Assembly (NCBI GenBank): GCA_014523495.1
Contig: JAATVM010000028.1
Span: 1-10,891, forward strand
Length of the DNA stretch: 10,891 nucleotides
Direction of reading: 5' to 3'
Source: Nitrososphaerales archaeon TH1920
Lineage (GTDB): Archaea; Thermoproteota; Nitrososphaeria; Nitrososphaerales; Nitrososphaeraceae
Under the pieces are notes generated by a model that saw only the letters and a list, made by a program, of their open reading frames with translations, made no database searches and had not been told where the DNA came from. Below are positions 1 through 7,106 of the stretch, piece after piece (the first letter of the stretch is position 1; each line of letters begins with the position of its first letter). The translations under genes were made by a program, and so were the position numbers.

Positions 1-118
1 ATTATTAGATGAATTATTACAATAATTTTAAAATAGTATTCGACACTGAAATGAAGATTGTCCGATGAATAATTCTATTTTCATTCAAATTATTAAATTT
101 CCTTTTGAATGTTTATTG

Positions 119-150
119 ATACAAATTGCTTCCATACAAATTGCTTCCAT
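119..150. repeat. 15-base perfect tandem duplication
   Basis: The unit ATACAAATTGCTTCC occurs at 119-133 and again at 134-148, followed by AT, giving just over two exact copies. It lies about 135 bases before the reductase start, upstream of the likely core promoter. It could be a doubled regulator-binding site or simply a slippage duplication. Confidence 0.8.
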
Positions 151-246
151 TTGATATTAACAAATATTATATTTCCTTTGTACAGGATGAAATGGAGTAA
201 TTTACCTTCTTAACCTAATTAAAATGTCAAAAATAGATATTTCCAC

Positions 247-257
247 AAAAAATATAT
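247..257 (+). promoter_or_regulatory. TATA-like box of the reductase-rhodanese operon
   Basis: A run of A residues leads into ATATAT (252-257), centred about 30 bases before the TTG at 285. In archaea the TATA box is centred about 26-27 bases before the transcription start, so transcription would begin at or just before the start codon, giving a leaderless mRNA. No Shine-Dalgarno sequence precedes the TTG, which fits. Confidence 0.45.
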
Positions 258-284
258 GGTTTTGAAAAAGAGATTAGAATAGTA

Positions 285-2114
285 TTGAAAAGAGAAGTTC
301 TAAATTATCCTGATAAAAAGCATTTTTCTCCAAAAACCAACCCGAAGTGGGGAAAAGAGGAGGAAACTGAAATTTTTGGTCAGAACGTGAAACTTTTTAG
401 AAAAGGAAAGATAAGCGAAGATGATTTTCGTCGTTTTCGGCTTCAACACGGAGCTTATGGATCCCGCCTTCAGCAGAATTATAGTATGGTCAGAATTAAG
501 ATTCCTAGCGGTGAGATAACACCAGAACAGCTTGAAAAGATTGGAACGTTGTCTGAGGCTTTTTCTATTGGTTCAGCCCACGTTTCAACTCGTCAAAACA
601 TACAACTGCACTGGGTTCAACTTGAAGATGTAAGTGAGATTATGAGGGGTCTAGTTGAAGTAGGACTTACAACAAGAGAGGCTTGTGGCAATACAATCAG
701 AAATGTAATGTGTAGTCACTTTGCTGGTGTATGTCCGGATGAAGAGTTTGATTCTACTCCTTACGCCAAGGCAATTGCACGTTTCTTTCTTCGAAATCCT
801 GTATGCCAAAACTTGCCAAGAAAATTCAAGATTAATTTCGCATGTTGCTCACGTCATGGTTTGGTTAGGATTGCGGATATCGGTTTAATTCCCATGAAAA
901 AAGAGGGAATTAATGGATTCAAGATATATTTGGGTGGAGGTCTTGGTGCTGCTTCATTCATAGGACACCAGTTGGAAGAATTTACTCCTCAAGATAGAGT
1001 AGTATCTACATGCATGGCTGTAGTGAGATTGTTCGATAGACTTGGTAATCGTGAAAATATGGCTAGGAATAGAATGAGATATCTGGTGAATGAGATGGGA
1101 TGGGAAAAATTTCAGAAAATAGTCATTAAGGAAAGATCGGGTGTAGAAATGACTATTTCACTTGAGACTCTAAATAGATACATGGTGGATCTGGAGACCC
1201 CCAATATTAGGCAATTGTCTAATGGTAAGAAACTACCACTAATTAATGAAAAAGTAAATGTTGATAGCGACCCGTATACAAGATGGCTGCATTCCAATGT
1301 GGTATCACAGAAGCAGGATGGTTACTCTGTCGTTTTTGTTACACTCGGCGCTGGTGATATAACATCTAACCAGCTTCGGTCCCTTGCAAAGACTATTCGT
1401 AATTATTCAGGTGAAGGTTGTGCAAGAAATACTGCAAATCAGAATTTTGCAATAAGGTTCGTTAAAGCCAGAGATTTACCAGAGTTTTACAACGATCTTG
1501 CCAATACTGGACTAGCAAATCCTGGAGCTTTAACTATGTCCTCTGCTGTAGGATGTTCTGGAACAACTTCATGTAATCTAGCAATTACCAATTCTCACAG
1601 ACTGGCAAAAGAGATACAAATGAAATTCATAGAACTCGGATTGGATACTGAAGATGATCTTAGAGACTCGACAATTAAAATCAGCGGGTGTCCCAATTCG
1701 TGTGGACAACATGAGATAGCAACGATTGGATTTTACGGTGGAGCTTCAAGAATAGATGGGACTATGACTCCAACATATTCGATGAGTTTTGGAGGAAGGG
1801 ATGGAGAAGATGGGATGCTTGGTAAATCTGTAATGCGCGTGCCAGCAAAAAGAGTCATAGCTACTTTAATAAAAATAATCGAGATATACAAACAAGAACG
1901 AAGTACAAACGAATCATTTGCAATGTGGATAGAGAAAATAATTAATGGAGTAGGTAATGGGAATGGAGAAATAAAGAATTTGGATGATATAAAAACAGTT
2001 TTGATAAAGACCGTTTCATTACCAAGTGCAAAGGACGATCCAGAATCCTATATGGATTATGGTAACGACGTTCAATTCAGTGCAAAGACAGCAAGAGGAG
2101 AATGTGCAGCTTGA
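285..2114 (+). CDS. Ferredoxin-type nitrite/sulfite reductase (siroheme, 4Fe-4S)
   Basis: This is a cytoplasmic assimilatory reductase carrying out a six-electron reduction, of nitrite to ammonium or of sulfite to sulfide. The 609 residues show the typical order: a half-domain with STRQNIQLHW (101-110), then the cluster/siroheme ligands C424-x5-C430 and C469-x3-C473. Four basic residues match the siroheme-site set known in E. coli SiR: R70, R139 and K180/K182 in LPRKFK. The family has two pseudo-repeated halves, and the length agrees. Residues alone do not settle nitrite versus sulfite as substrate. The start is TTG at 285: an in-frame TAG lies at 234-236, no in-frame ATG comes before residue 68, and a TATA-like box is correctly spaced. 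The stop overlaps the rhodanese gene, so the two are probably co-transcribed; that neighbour makes sulfite the more likely substrate. The tail ends in GECAA, an unusual extra cysteine. Confidence 0.93.
   Translation: MKREVLNYPDKKHFSPKTNPKWGKEEETEIFGQNVKLFRKGKISEDDFRRFRLQHGAYGSRLQQNYSMVRIKIPSGEITPEQLEKIGTLSEAFSIGSAHVSTRQNIQLHWVQLEDVSEIMRGLVEVGLTTREACGNTIRNVMCSHFAGVCPDEEFDSTPYAKAIARFFLRNPVCQNLPRKFKINFACCSRHGLVRIADIGLIPMKKEGINGFKIYLGGGLGAASFIGHQLEEFTPQDRVVSTCMAVVRLFDRLGNRENMARNRMRYLVNEMGWEKFQKIVIKERSGVEMTISLETLNRYMVDLETPNIRQLSNGKKLPLINEKVNVDSDPYTRWLHSNVVSQKQDGYSVVFVTLGAGDITSNQLRSLAKTIRNYSGEGCARNTANQNFAIRFVKARDLPEFYNDLANTGLANPGALTMSSAVGCSGTTSCNLAITNSHRLAKEIQMKFIELGLDTEDDLRDSTIKISGCPNSCGQHEIATIGFYGGASRIDGTMTPTYSMSFGGRDGEDGMLGKSVMRVPAKRVIATLIKIIEIYKQERSTNESFAMWIEKIINGVGNGNGEIKNLDDIKTVLIKTVSLPSAKDDPESYMDYGNDVQFSAKTARGECAA
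2095..2100 (+). promoter_or_regulatory. Shine-Dalgarno site GAGGAG before the rhodanese gene
   Basis: GAGGAG lies in the last codons of the reductase gene. It is 1 base from the ATG at 2102, too close to serve it, but 10 bases from the TTG at 2111. That TTG overlaps the reductase stop as TTGA, a classic coupled arrangement. The site therefore argues for the TTG as the real rhodanese start. Confidence 0.5.
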
Positions 2115-2965
2115 AATATACTGCAAAGGAAAAAAAAACTAAAAACATTTTACTAAAAAACCATACACTCGACAATTCACATCATATCATTACAAGCGCT
2201 GACATTCTTAGAACTTTGATCAGGAGAAATTCAGTAAGGCTTGTAGACGTTAGGAAAGAGGAAGACTATAAAAAAGAACATATCAAAACTGCAATATCAA
2301 TTCCACTTGCTACAGTACTTGAAAATGATTCTCCAGGGAGGATAATCCAATTGCTACAACAATCCGGAATTTCCGATAAGACTCCTGTAGTAATATATGA
2401 CGATACCTTTGGCGCGCTTGCAGCGAGAGTTGCGTGGACATTCCAATACGTTGGACATTCCAATACATCATTGCTTGAAATAACTTTTTCCAAATGGAAG
2501 AGTTATGGATTTGAGATAGAAAAAAAAGTTAACGCATTTCCACATGCAAGACATTCTCTCAAATTAAATACTGAAATTTATGCCAATTATGACGAGGTAG
2601 AGAGGGCAAAAAATGAGCAAAATAAAATCCTAGTGGATTCAAGAGAACGCCTTAATTTTCTAAGTGAACATATCCCTGGTGCTACTAATCTACCGTATAC
2701 TATGTTAGGAACAGCTGATTTGATATTAAGAGAACCTCATGAAATTAAGAGATTCATGGAAAATAGGGGGATATCCACAGATGCTGAGATCATCACATAT
2801 TGTGGTAGTGTAGGAACACTGTCAGGACTAGCATACTATGCTCTGAGAATGGGTGGTGTGAAAAAAATTAGATTATATTCTAGATCATTTAAAGAATGGA
2901 AAAAACTGGGAAAACCTATCGAAGAATTTAAAGATGCAAATTTCTGGGATCTCTCAGCAGAATAG
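2102..2965 (+). CDS. Two-domain rhodanese-family sulfurtransferase
   Basis: It moves sulfane sulfur from a donor such as thiosulfate or 3-mercaptopyruvate to a thiol acceptor through a cysteine persulfide. Two rhodanese domains are visible. The N-terminal one (about 32-140) has LVDVRKEEDYKKEHI, but its loop reads VVIYDDTFGAL with no cysteine, so it should be catalytically inactive, as is usual in two-domain members. The C-terminal one (about 160-275) has LVDSRERLNFLSEHIPGA and catalytic C234 in ITYCGSVGT. The loop CGSVGT differs from the known CRKGVT (thiosulfate) and CGSGVT (mercaptopyruvate) loops, so donor preference cannot be read off. No signal peptide is seen, so it is probably cytosolic. 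The outer start is ATG 2102, with a 13-base overlap with the reductase gene. TTG 2111 (4-base overlap, better-spaced GAGGAG) may be the true one and would remove three residues. The operon context suggests it handles sulfur made by the reductase. Confidence 0.88.
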   Translation: MCSLKYTAKEKKTKNILLKNHTLDNSHHIITSADILRTLIRRNSVRLVDVRKEEDYKKEHIKTAISIPLATVLENDSPGRIIQLLQQSGISDKTPVVIYDDTFGALAARVAWTFQYVGHSNTSLLEITFSKWKSYGFEIEKKVNAFPHARHSLKLNTEIYANYDEVERAKNEQNKILVDSRERLNFLSEHIPGATNLPYTMLGTADLILREPHEIKRFMENRGISTDAEIITYCGSVGTLSGLAYYALRMGGVKKIRLYSRSFKEWKKLGKPIEEFKDANFWDLSAE

Positions 2966-2983
2966 TTAAAAATTTTTTATTGA
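2966..2983. terminator. Bidirectional A/T-run terminator between convergent genes
   Basis: The 35 bases between the stop codons of the rhodanese and tfuA genes contain an AAAAATTTTTT tract (2968-2978). It gives an oligo-T run on both strands, the form known for archaeal intrinsic termination. Its position just after both stops supports use in both directions. Confidence 0.5.
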
Positions 2984-3000
2984 TGATATGATAGCAGAGA

Positions 3001-3660
3001 TTATTCCGATATATTTTTGAGATATTTCAAAAGTTTTATGGCGTCACGCGCCTTTAGACTATCCCTATTTTTCAATATGTAGGATCTAAAATTTTCAAGT
3101 TCGTCATGAATGGATGGAAACTGTTTTTGAGTCAACATTATGACATCTTCGTAGTTTCTAAATGGAAAGTAAATGTTTTTTGCAATCTTGACACATCTTT
3201 TTTTAGTCTGTTTACTAATTATTCCTTTTTTATAGGCCAAGAACAAATTGAACCTAATGTCAATCATAGCCTCAGATTGAAGTATGTTTTTATCCTGAAC
3301 GAATGTGACTGCTACTTCATCATCAGCATTTATGATACCATTTTTGTATAATTGAAAAATCTTCCCAATTCCTTTCATTCCAAATTTTTCTAGTTCAACC
3401 GCTCTTAATGCACCCAGACTGGATGCACCTATTAATTCAATGTTTTTTCTTGTCACAAGATGATATACTTCAATTGGTGAAGGAGGATAGTCATGCAGGA
3501 ATACTCCGTCTATAAATCCAATGCATTTTTTTTCATCTGAAGCATGTGATAATCTTAAAAAATCACCTTTCTTTGCTGGGTCTCTGTAGTCTGCGTCTAA
3601 AATCTTACTTGCTTCCTCTCTACTTAATGTGGGTCCAAGATATACTATCGGTTTGTTCAT
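3001..3660 (-). CDS. TfuA-like protein, YcaO partner
   Basis: TfuA proteins accompany thioamide-forming YcaO enzymes and are thought to deliver or activate sulfide. In methanogens the pair makes thioglycine in methyl-coenzyme M reductase, and tfuA was first named in trifolitoxin synthesis. The 219 residues carry the family core: LGPTLSREEA (8-17), KGDFLRL (31-37), IGFIDGVF (47-54), GASSLGALRAVEL (78-90), GMKGIGKIF (94-102) and DDEVAV (113-118). The C-terminal 80 residues are lysine-rich and less conserved. Its ATG overlaps the ycaO stop as ATGA, so the two are translationally coupled and probably made in fixed ratio. No catalytic cysteine stands out (only C46 and C156). I am sure of the family; the substrate is not visible, and McrA should not be assumed since no mcr gene is present in this window. 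Confidence 0.88.
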   Translation of the reverse strand: MNKPIVYLGPTLSREEASKILDADYRDPAKKGDFLRLSHASDEKKCIGFIDGVFLHDYPPSPIEVYHLVTRKNIELIGASSLGALRAVELEKFGMKGIGKIFQLYKNGIINADDEVAVTFVQDKNILQSEAMIDIRFNLFLAYKKGIISKQTKKRCVKIAKNIYFPFRNYEDVIMLTQKQFPSIHDELENFRSYILKNRDSLKARDAIKLLKYLKNISE

Positions 3661-4979
3661 ATTTTAAAGCATTCTCTTCCTCTTTTTCCTATAACTGCTT
3701 TTGTTATCTTAAATGTTTCTAGGCCTGGCACGATTGTTCTTACCACAGGTATCATTATTTGAGGGTTTGTAAGATCTATTATTATGACCTGTTTCAATCC
3801 GTTTGATTTTAATCTTGACAGAATAAGTTTGATGTCATCCAAAATATCATCATGTACATATGATTTTACTTCTGAGAAATGGATAGAATTTTTTGATTTC
3901 ATAAATTGCCATGTCTTTTTTTCAGCACTATTAGTACGCCCATATGAGATTTTTCTGAGATCGTCTCTTGCACCCTGAATATTTGCAGCACGAGTTTGCG
4001 AAACTTCGGTGATTGCGCGCAATAAAGCTATTCTTGCATCTGGATGAGTTCCATGACCTTCCGCAAGATATCCGTAATCTTCAGTTATCCATTCAATGCT
4101 GCTTGCATTAAATGTTGGTATTCCAATTTGGGATGTAATGTCTTTAATTATAAGTGGTATTTTAGCATCATTGAATTTTTTTACCAAATTTGAAACAGGT
4201 TTAAAATCAATATTTGAAATATCAACATCAGGATATTTTGAATCATCATCTACGAATTCTGAACTATCTATAGGATCTATTTCTAATCCATTGTGTGAAA
4301 GATATTTTGTCATTGTTTTGAGAAGATTGTAAGGTAGTGCGCTTGCATTCAATTCTGCCAAGCTTGTAGCATCCCTTTCAATAACTTCACATAGTGAGTG
4401 GCATATTGCTTCCTCCAGCACGTTGCCTGATGCTAGACCGTTAGTATGATGATATGCAAATGGATTTACTGCGGGCGGTTTGGGAGAATATCTGAATAAT
4501 GCTAATGTTGTCGGAACCATGATCTGTTCCTCATTTAGTAAATCATAGCCCGGGAGGAAATCCGTAATCATTTCTTCATCGTATTCAAATAACATTGGTT
4601 CAACAACATTAGAAGGATGTAATGTCTTTGACACTTTTGAAACATCATTGTAAGGTCCTTGAATCATCTTTTTTTGATTGCCAGAAGGCAAAGAACAATA
4701 CCTTTCAATACTCTCCATCAATGCGCTTGCCTTTGCGTCCGATCTTGTAGGTCCCTTCCCACTATATACCCAAATATAATCTTCAGTTCCGGGCAAAACT
4801 GCAGAAAAATTTGGGATTCCAAGAACGTCCATATCTGTAATATCTGCAAGTCTTGTAATTCCAATAGCACTAGAAACCGGAAGAATGGTCCTAAGAGTTT
4901 CTTCTACAGATTTTACTCTTGATGATACGATACCTTTCAATTTCTTCTGGCTTCTGAGCAATATTGGCTCAAATTCCAT
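3657..4979 (-). CDS. YcaO-family ATP-dependent peptide backbone enzyme (probable thioamide-forming)
   Basis: YcaO enzymes use ATP to activate a peptide-bond carbonyl for attack by a nucleophile; with TfuA the usual outcome is a thioamide. The 440-residue protein has the ATP-binding signature blocks in order: SGKGPTRSDAKASALMESIE (73-92), NVLEEAICHSLCEVIERDA (186-204) and GHGTHPDARIALLRAITEVS (308-327) followed by QTRAANIQGARDDL. The region VVRTIVPGLETF (412-423) is also typical. The C-terminus (GRECFKI) lacks the proline-rich tail of azoline-forming cyclodehydratases, which fits the thioamide class. There is no fused E1-like or ocin-ThiF domain. The ATG at 4979 is the natural start, about 20 residues before the conserved part. 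It is followed directly by tfuA (4-base overlap) and diverges from a 59-codon ORF that may be a partner or substrate. Confidence 0.92.
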   Translation of the reverse strand: MEFEPILLRSQKKLKGIVSSRVKSVEETLRTILPVSSAIGITRLADITDMDVLGIPNFSAVLPGTEDYIWVYSGKGPTRSDAKASALMESIERYCSLPSGNQKKMIQGPYNDVSKVSKTLHPSNVVEPMLFEYDEEMITDFLPGYDLLNEEQIMVPTTLALFRYSPKPPAVNPFAYHHTNGLASGNVLEEAICHSLCEVIERDATSLAELNASALPYNLLKTMTKYLSHNGLEIDPIDSSEFVDDDSKYPDVDISNIDFKPVSNLVKKFNDAKIPLIIKDITSQIGIPTFNASSIEWITEDYGYLAEGHGTHPDARIALLRAITEVSQTRAANIQGARDDLRKISYGRTNSAEKKTWQFMKSKNSIHFSEVKSYVHDDILDDIKLILSRLKSNGLKQVIIIDLTNPQIMIPVVRTIVPGLETFKITKAVIGKRGRECFKI

Positions 4980-5057
4980 AGTAAATCTGAATAATTTCGT
5001 ATCAATATCAATTTTTCTAAAATTAAAAATATCCGAAAATAGTACTAACTAAACACT
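4980..5057. promoter_or_regulatory. Divergent AT-rich promoter region, ycaO and small ORF
   Basis: This 78-base gap separates the ycaO start from the TTG of the small plus-strand ORF. AAAAATAT (5025-5032) is centred about 29 bases before that TTG, right for a leaderless plus-strand transcript. On the minus strand the same A/T block (about 5020-5030) lies about 45 bases before the ycaO ATG and would give a short leader. A shared promoter would couple the expression of both. Confidence 0.35.
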
Positions 5058-5237
5058 TTGGAATATACTAATAGTGATTTGAAAATAATAAATCACATAG
5101 TTCATTTAGCTCACTCTAATCCTGAATTTAGAATTGAATTCTTCAAAAATCCTAAAAAAATATTGGATCAATTTAATGCCTCTGATAATGCAAAAATATT
5201 GATTTTGAAATTCTTTAGTGAAATGAAAAATAAGTAG
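5058..5237 (+). CDS. Small 59-residue protein with an NHLP/TOMM-leader-like sequence, divergent from ycaO
   Basis: The reading frame opens at TTG 5058 (in-frame TAA just before, at 5046-5048) and ends at TAG 5235. A second TTG at 5079 would give 52 residues. The product is charged and mostly helical-looking, with the core AHSNPEFRIEFFKNPKKIL at about 17-36 followed by DQFNASD. This resembles the leader pattern of nitrile-hydratase-like (NHLP/TOMM) precursors, roughly A-x-x-DP-x-FR-x-x-LL-x-DP-x-x-x-L, a family known to serve YcaO clusters. Against a precursor role, the protein has no Cys and no Gly, and there is no double-glycine cleavage site or recognisable core after the leader-like part. 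It could instead be a small regulatory or binding protein. The frame is open in an AT-rich stretch, amino-acid use is reasonable and a TATA-like box sits 29 bases before the start. Existence is moderately supported; function is not. Confidence 0.5.
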   Translation: MEYTNSDLKIINHIVHLAHSNPEFRIEFFKNPKKILDQFNASDNAKILILKFFSEMKNK

Positions 5238-5299
5238 ATGTTAATAGCTTTTGGTAATCATATCTGGTTACAAACTAGAAATCCATAGTTACATTGAAT

Positions 5300-5420
5300 A
5301 GATAGGTGTACCCCGTTTCTGACCCACAACTAGTCATTGATAGCCATACATTCAAATGTACATCTCCTAGCGCACTCTCTTCCGGGGCTACTTAGTCAAT
5401 TTATTCATTGACCAAGTAAT
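5300..5420 (-). ncRNA. Candidate structured RNA
   Basis: This block is richer in G+C than its surroundings and has no usable ORF. Three nested or adjacent pairings are visible. GTACCCCG (5308-5315) pairs with CGGGGCTAC (5383-5391) with one bulged base, and a TACATTCAAATGTA hairpin (5347-5360) lies inside it. ACTTAGTCAAT (5390-5400) faces ATTGACCAAGT (5407-5417); read as minus-strand RNA that helix is 11 pairs with a single G-U wobble, whereas plus-strand RNA has an A-C mismatch. This favours the minus strand. A TATA-like AATATTTATAATG lies about 27 bases upstream on that strand. I could not match it to tRNA, 5S, SRP or RNase P RNA. The ends are guesses, and it could instead be a long 3' untranslated region of pheT. 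Confidence 0.3.
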
Positions 5421-5440
5421 AATGAAAAGCATCCTAATTC

Positions 5441-5453
5441 ATTATAAATATTC
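5441..5453 (-). promoter_or_regulatory. TATA-like box after pheT
   Basis: On the minus strand the sequence AATATTTATAATG follows directly after the pheT stop. Its centre is about 27 bases before 5420, where the candidate structured RNA would begin. The same A/T-rich stretch could simply be the pheT end region. Confidence 0.25.
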
Positions 5454-5456
5454 TGG

Positions 5457-7106
5457 TTAAATTCGTAATAATTCTGTAAGATCCAGTTCAAAGGCGGCAA
5501 CTGGCATCTTTATTTTAAAAGAATCAATTATTATAGGGGAAATTTCTCCTATTGCTCCAATAGATTTTTCTTTATGGACTATATCTGCACATCTTCCTCT
5601 AATGAATGATGAATTTTCTGATGATCTTGTTTCAAATTTAGTGGCAAAACAAATTTCCATTAGAGTTTGAAGTACACTTTTTATCTCACTATACGTAACT
5701 CCATTAAAAGCACTAGCACAACACAAATTCCATCTTTCAAATTTATCTTTTTCAGGTACAAAAACCTCTCCTATTTCAAACAATTTTTGAGGATACTCTT
5801 CATGTATATTCTTGGACAATGAAAATAGTAAAGATGGTAAAAGTGATTTCCTTAATACATTATGTTCATCGCTTTTTGAATTATTGACAGTAAAGAAATC
5901 AAATCTATCAATTTTCATTTTATTGTAGTGGATATCTTTGTTACTTAGAATGAAGTTAATATTTTCAGTCAATCCCATTCCCACTAAGGACTGGCGAATC
6001 TTGTCAAAAAAATAATTTTGTTTACTCTTATTACCATAAAGTGTATATTCTGGTAGAGATGGCTCTAAATTATAAAGTCCGTAACCTATTGCTACTTCTT
6101 CTACAACATCGATTGGACTAAAAATATCAATTCTATAACTTGGAATCATACAATTAATTCTACCTACATCAATGACGTTTGCATCCAGTCTGCTTTTTCG
6201 TAAGCAATCGATTATTTCTACGTCTGACAATGCTAGACCCAGTGTCTTGTTGATATAGTCAATTTTCACGTTCTCTAAAATAGTATTTGTGTCTGAATTG
6301 AAAGAAAGACTGCTATTACTATCGTACTTTATAGAGACATTTTCTAACTCAAATCCGATCTCAGCTAGAGTTGCAATTAAATTTGCCAGAACGTTGTCAA
6401 CTATTTTCTTGTCAATACCTGTAACTTCGACAAATAAATTATCAATCCCATCTTTAATTCGAGTAGATTCACCATTTATGATTGGAGGAAAAGATATTAC
6501 GTTTTTTCTAGAGTCCTTTAAAATAGGACAAATAGATCTTTTTAAGAGCTCTCCAAATTTTATGCCTGATTCAGTTTTATCCAATATTTGTCTCAATGTC
6601 AATGTAGAAGTATGATCAAGAGGAATAAAACTCAGATTATCTGATGTTGTGGTATACTCTAATGGAAACTCAATACTATTTAAATTGTGAAATCCTATAG
6701 ATGCCTTTGATCTTCTTCTTCCTATTCCATTATGCAGATCTTCTTGCATTGAAACAATTTGCTTTATTGTTTTGTTATTCAATTTATGACCTTTAGCGAC
6801 TATGGCTGCAATAAATGGTCGTACGTTTGATACCGATTTATCCACATTAATCAAATTTTTCTTATTTTCAACTACTTGAAATTTTGGTATGCCTATTTCT
6901 TTTCCAAGTAGTCCGTTTAATGATCTCGAGATACCATAAAAAGTAGAAAAATCAGGACGATTTGGACTATATTCTAATCTAATGCATTTGTCATCCCTAT
7001 ATTCGAGATCTAGTCCTATAAATGGTAGCATGTCTATAATGTATTCTAATTCATAATCAGGAAATAATTTACTGATATCTTCTAGGGGAAATTCTACAAC
7101 GGGCAT
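5457..7106 (-). CDS. pheT: Phenylalanine-tRNA ligase beta subunit
   Basis: It is the tRNA-binding and editing subunit of the cytosolic (alpha-beta)2 enzyme that charges tRNA-Phe. From the chosen start the protein has 549 residues, the usual archaeal length and far shorter than bacterial PheT, with no N-terminal tRNA-binding EMAP-like domain. Visible parts are: start block MPVVEFPLEDI; SPNRPDFSTFYGISRSL (47-63); the B3/B4 editing region (about 95-250) with NGIGRRRSKASIGFHNL (126-142); the B5 domain (about 282-350) with PSYRIDIFSPIDVVEEVAIG (322-341); and the catalytic-like core with NVLRKSLLPSLL (416-427), LFEIGEVF (442-449) and PVAAFELDL (535-543). I start at ATG 7106 rather than the longer ATG 7127. 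Archaeal PheT begins MPVV-, an AAGGA site lies 10 bases upstream, and the overlap with pheS falls from 34 to 13 bases. It is co-transcribed with pheS. Confidence 0.93.
   Translation of the reverse strand: MPVVEFPLEDISKLFPDYELEYIIDMLPFIGLDLEYRDDKCIRLEYSPNRPDFSTFYGISRSLNGLLGKEIGIPKFQVVENKKNLINVDKSVSNVRPFIAAIVAKGHKLNNKTIKQIVSMQEDLHNGIGRRRSKASIGFHNLNSIEFPLEYTTTSDNLSFIPLDHTSTLTLRQILDKTESGIKFGELLKRSICPILKDSRKNVISFPPIINGESTRIKDGIDNLFVEVTGIDKKIVDNVLANLIATLAEIGFELENVSIKYDSNSSLSFNSDTNTILENVKIDYINKTLGLALSDVEIIDCLRKSRLDANVIDVGRINCMIPSYRIDIFSPIDVVEEVAIGYGLYNLEPSLPEYTLYGNKSKQNYFFDKIRQSLVGMGLTENINFILSNKDIHYNKMKIDRFDFFTVNNSKSDEHNVLRKSLLPSLLFSLSKNIHEEYPQKLFEIGEVFVPEKDKFERWNLCCASAFNGVTYSEIKSVLQTLMEICFATKFETRSSENSSFIRGRCADIVHKEKSIGAIGEISPIIIDSFKIKMPVAAFELDLTELLRI

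Larger units (their letters stand above)
1..284. other. Intergenic region without a convincing gene
   Basis: All frames are closed by frequent stops, so I see no gene that I can support. Bases 2-25 read as seven sense codons (LLDELLQ) and a TAA in the + direction. This could be the tail of a gene lying to the left, but seven codons are too few to claim. The region holds a 15-base tandem duplication (119-150) and, at its right end, a TATA-like box for the reductase gene. Confidence 0.5.

Noticed and set aside
1..90. 18-codon minus-strand frame (MKIELF...) at the left edge
   Set aside because: It is too short, with no promoter, no recognisable similarity and no neighbour context.
5340..5375. 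T-loop-like TTCAAAT suggesting a tRNA
   Set aside because: The sequence is a simple self-pairing hairpin. No acceptor, D or anticodon arm can be drawn around it.
5300..5420. Similarity of parts of this block to conserved RNase P RNA segments (CAGAAACGGGG-like on the minus strand)
   Set aside because: The two segments are only about 75 bases apart and the remaining conserved blocks are absent. A functional RNase P RNA is much longer.
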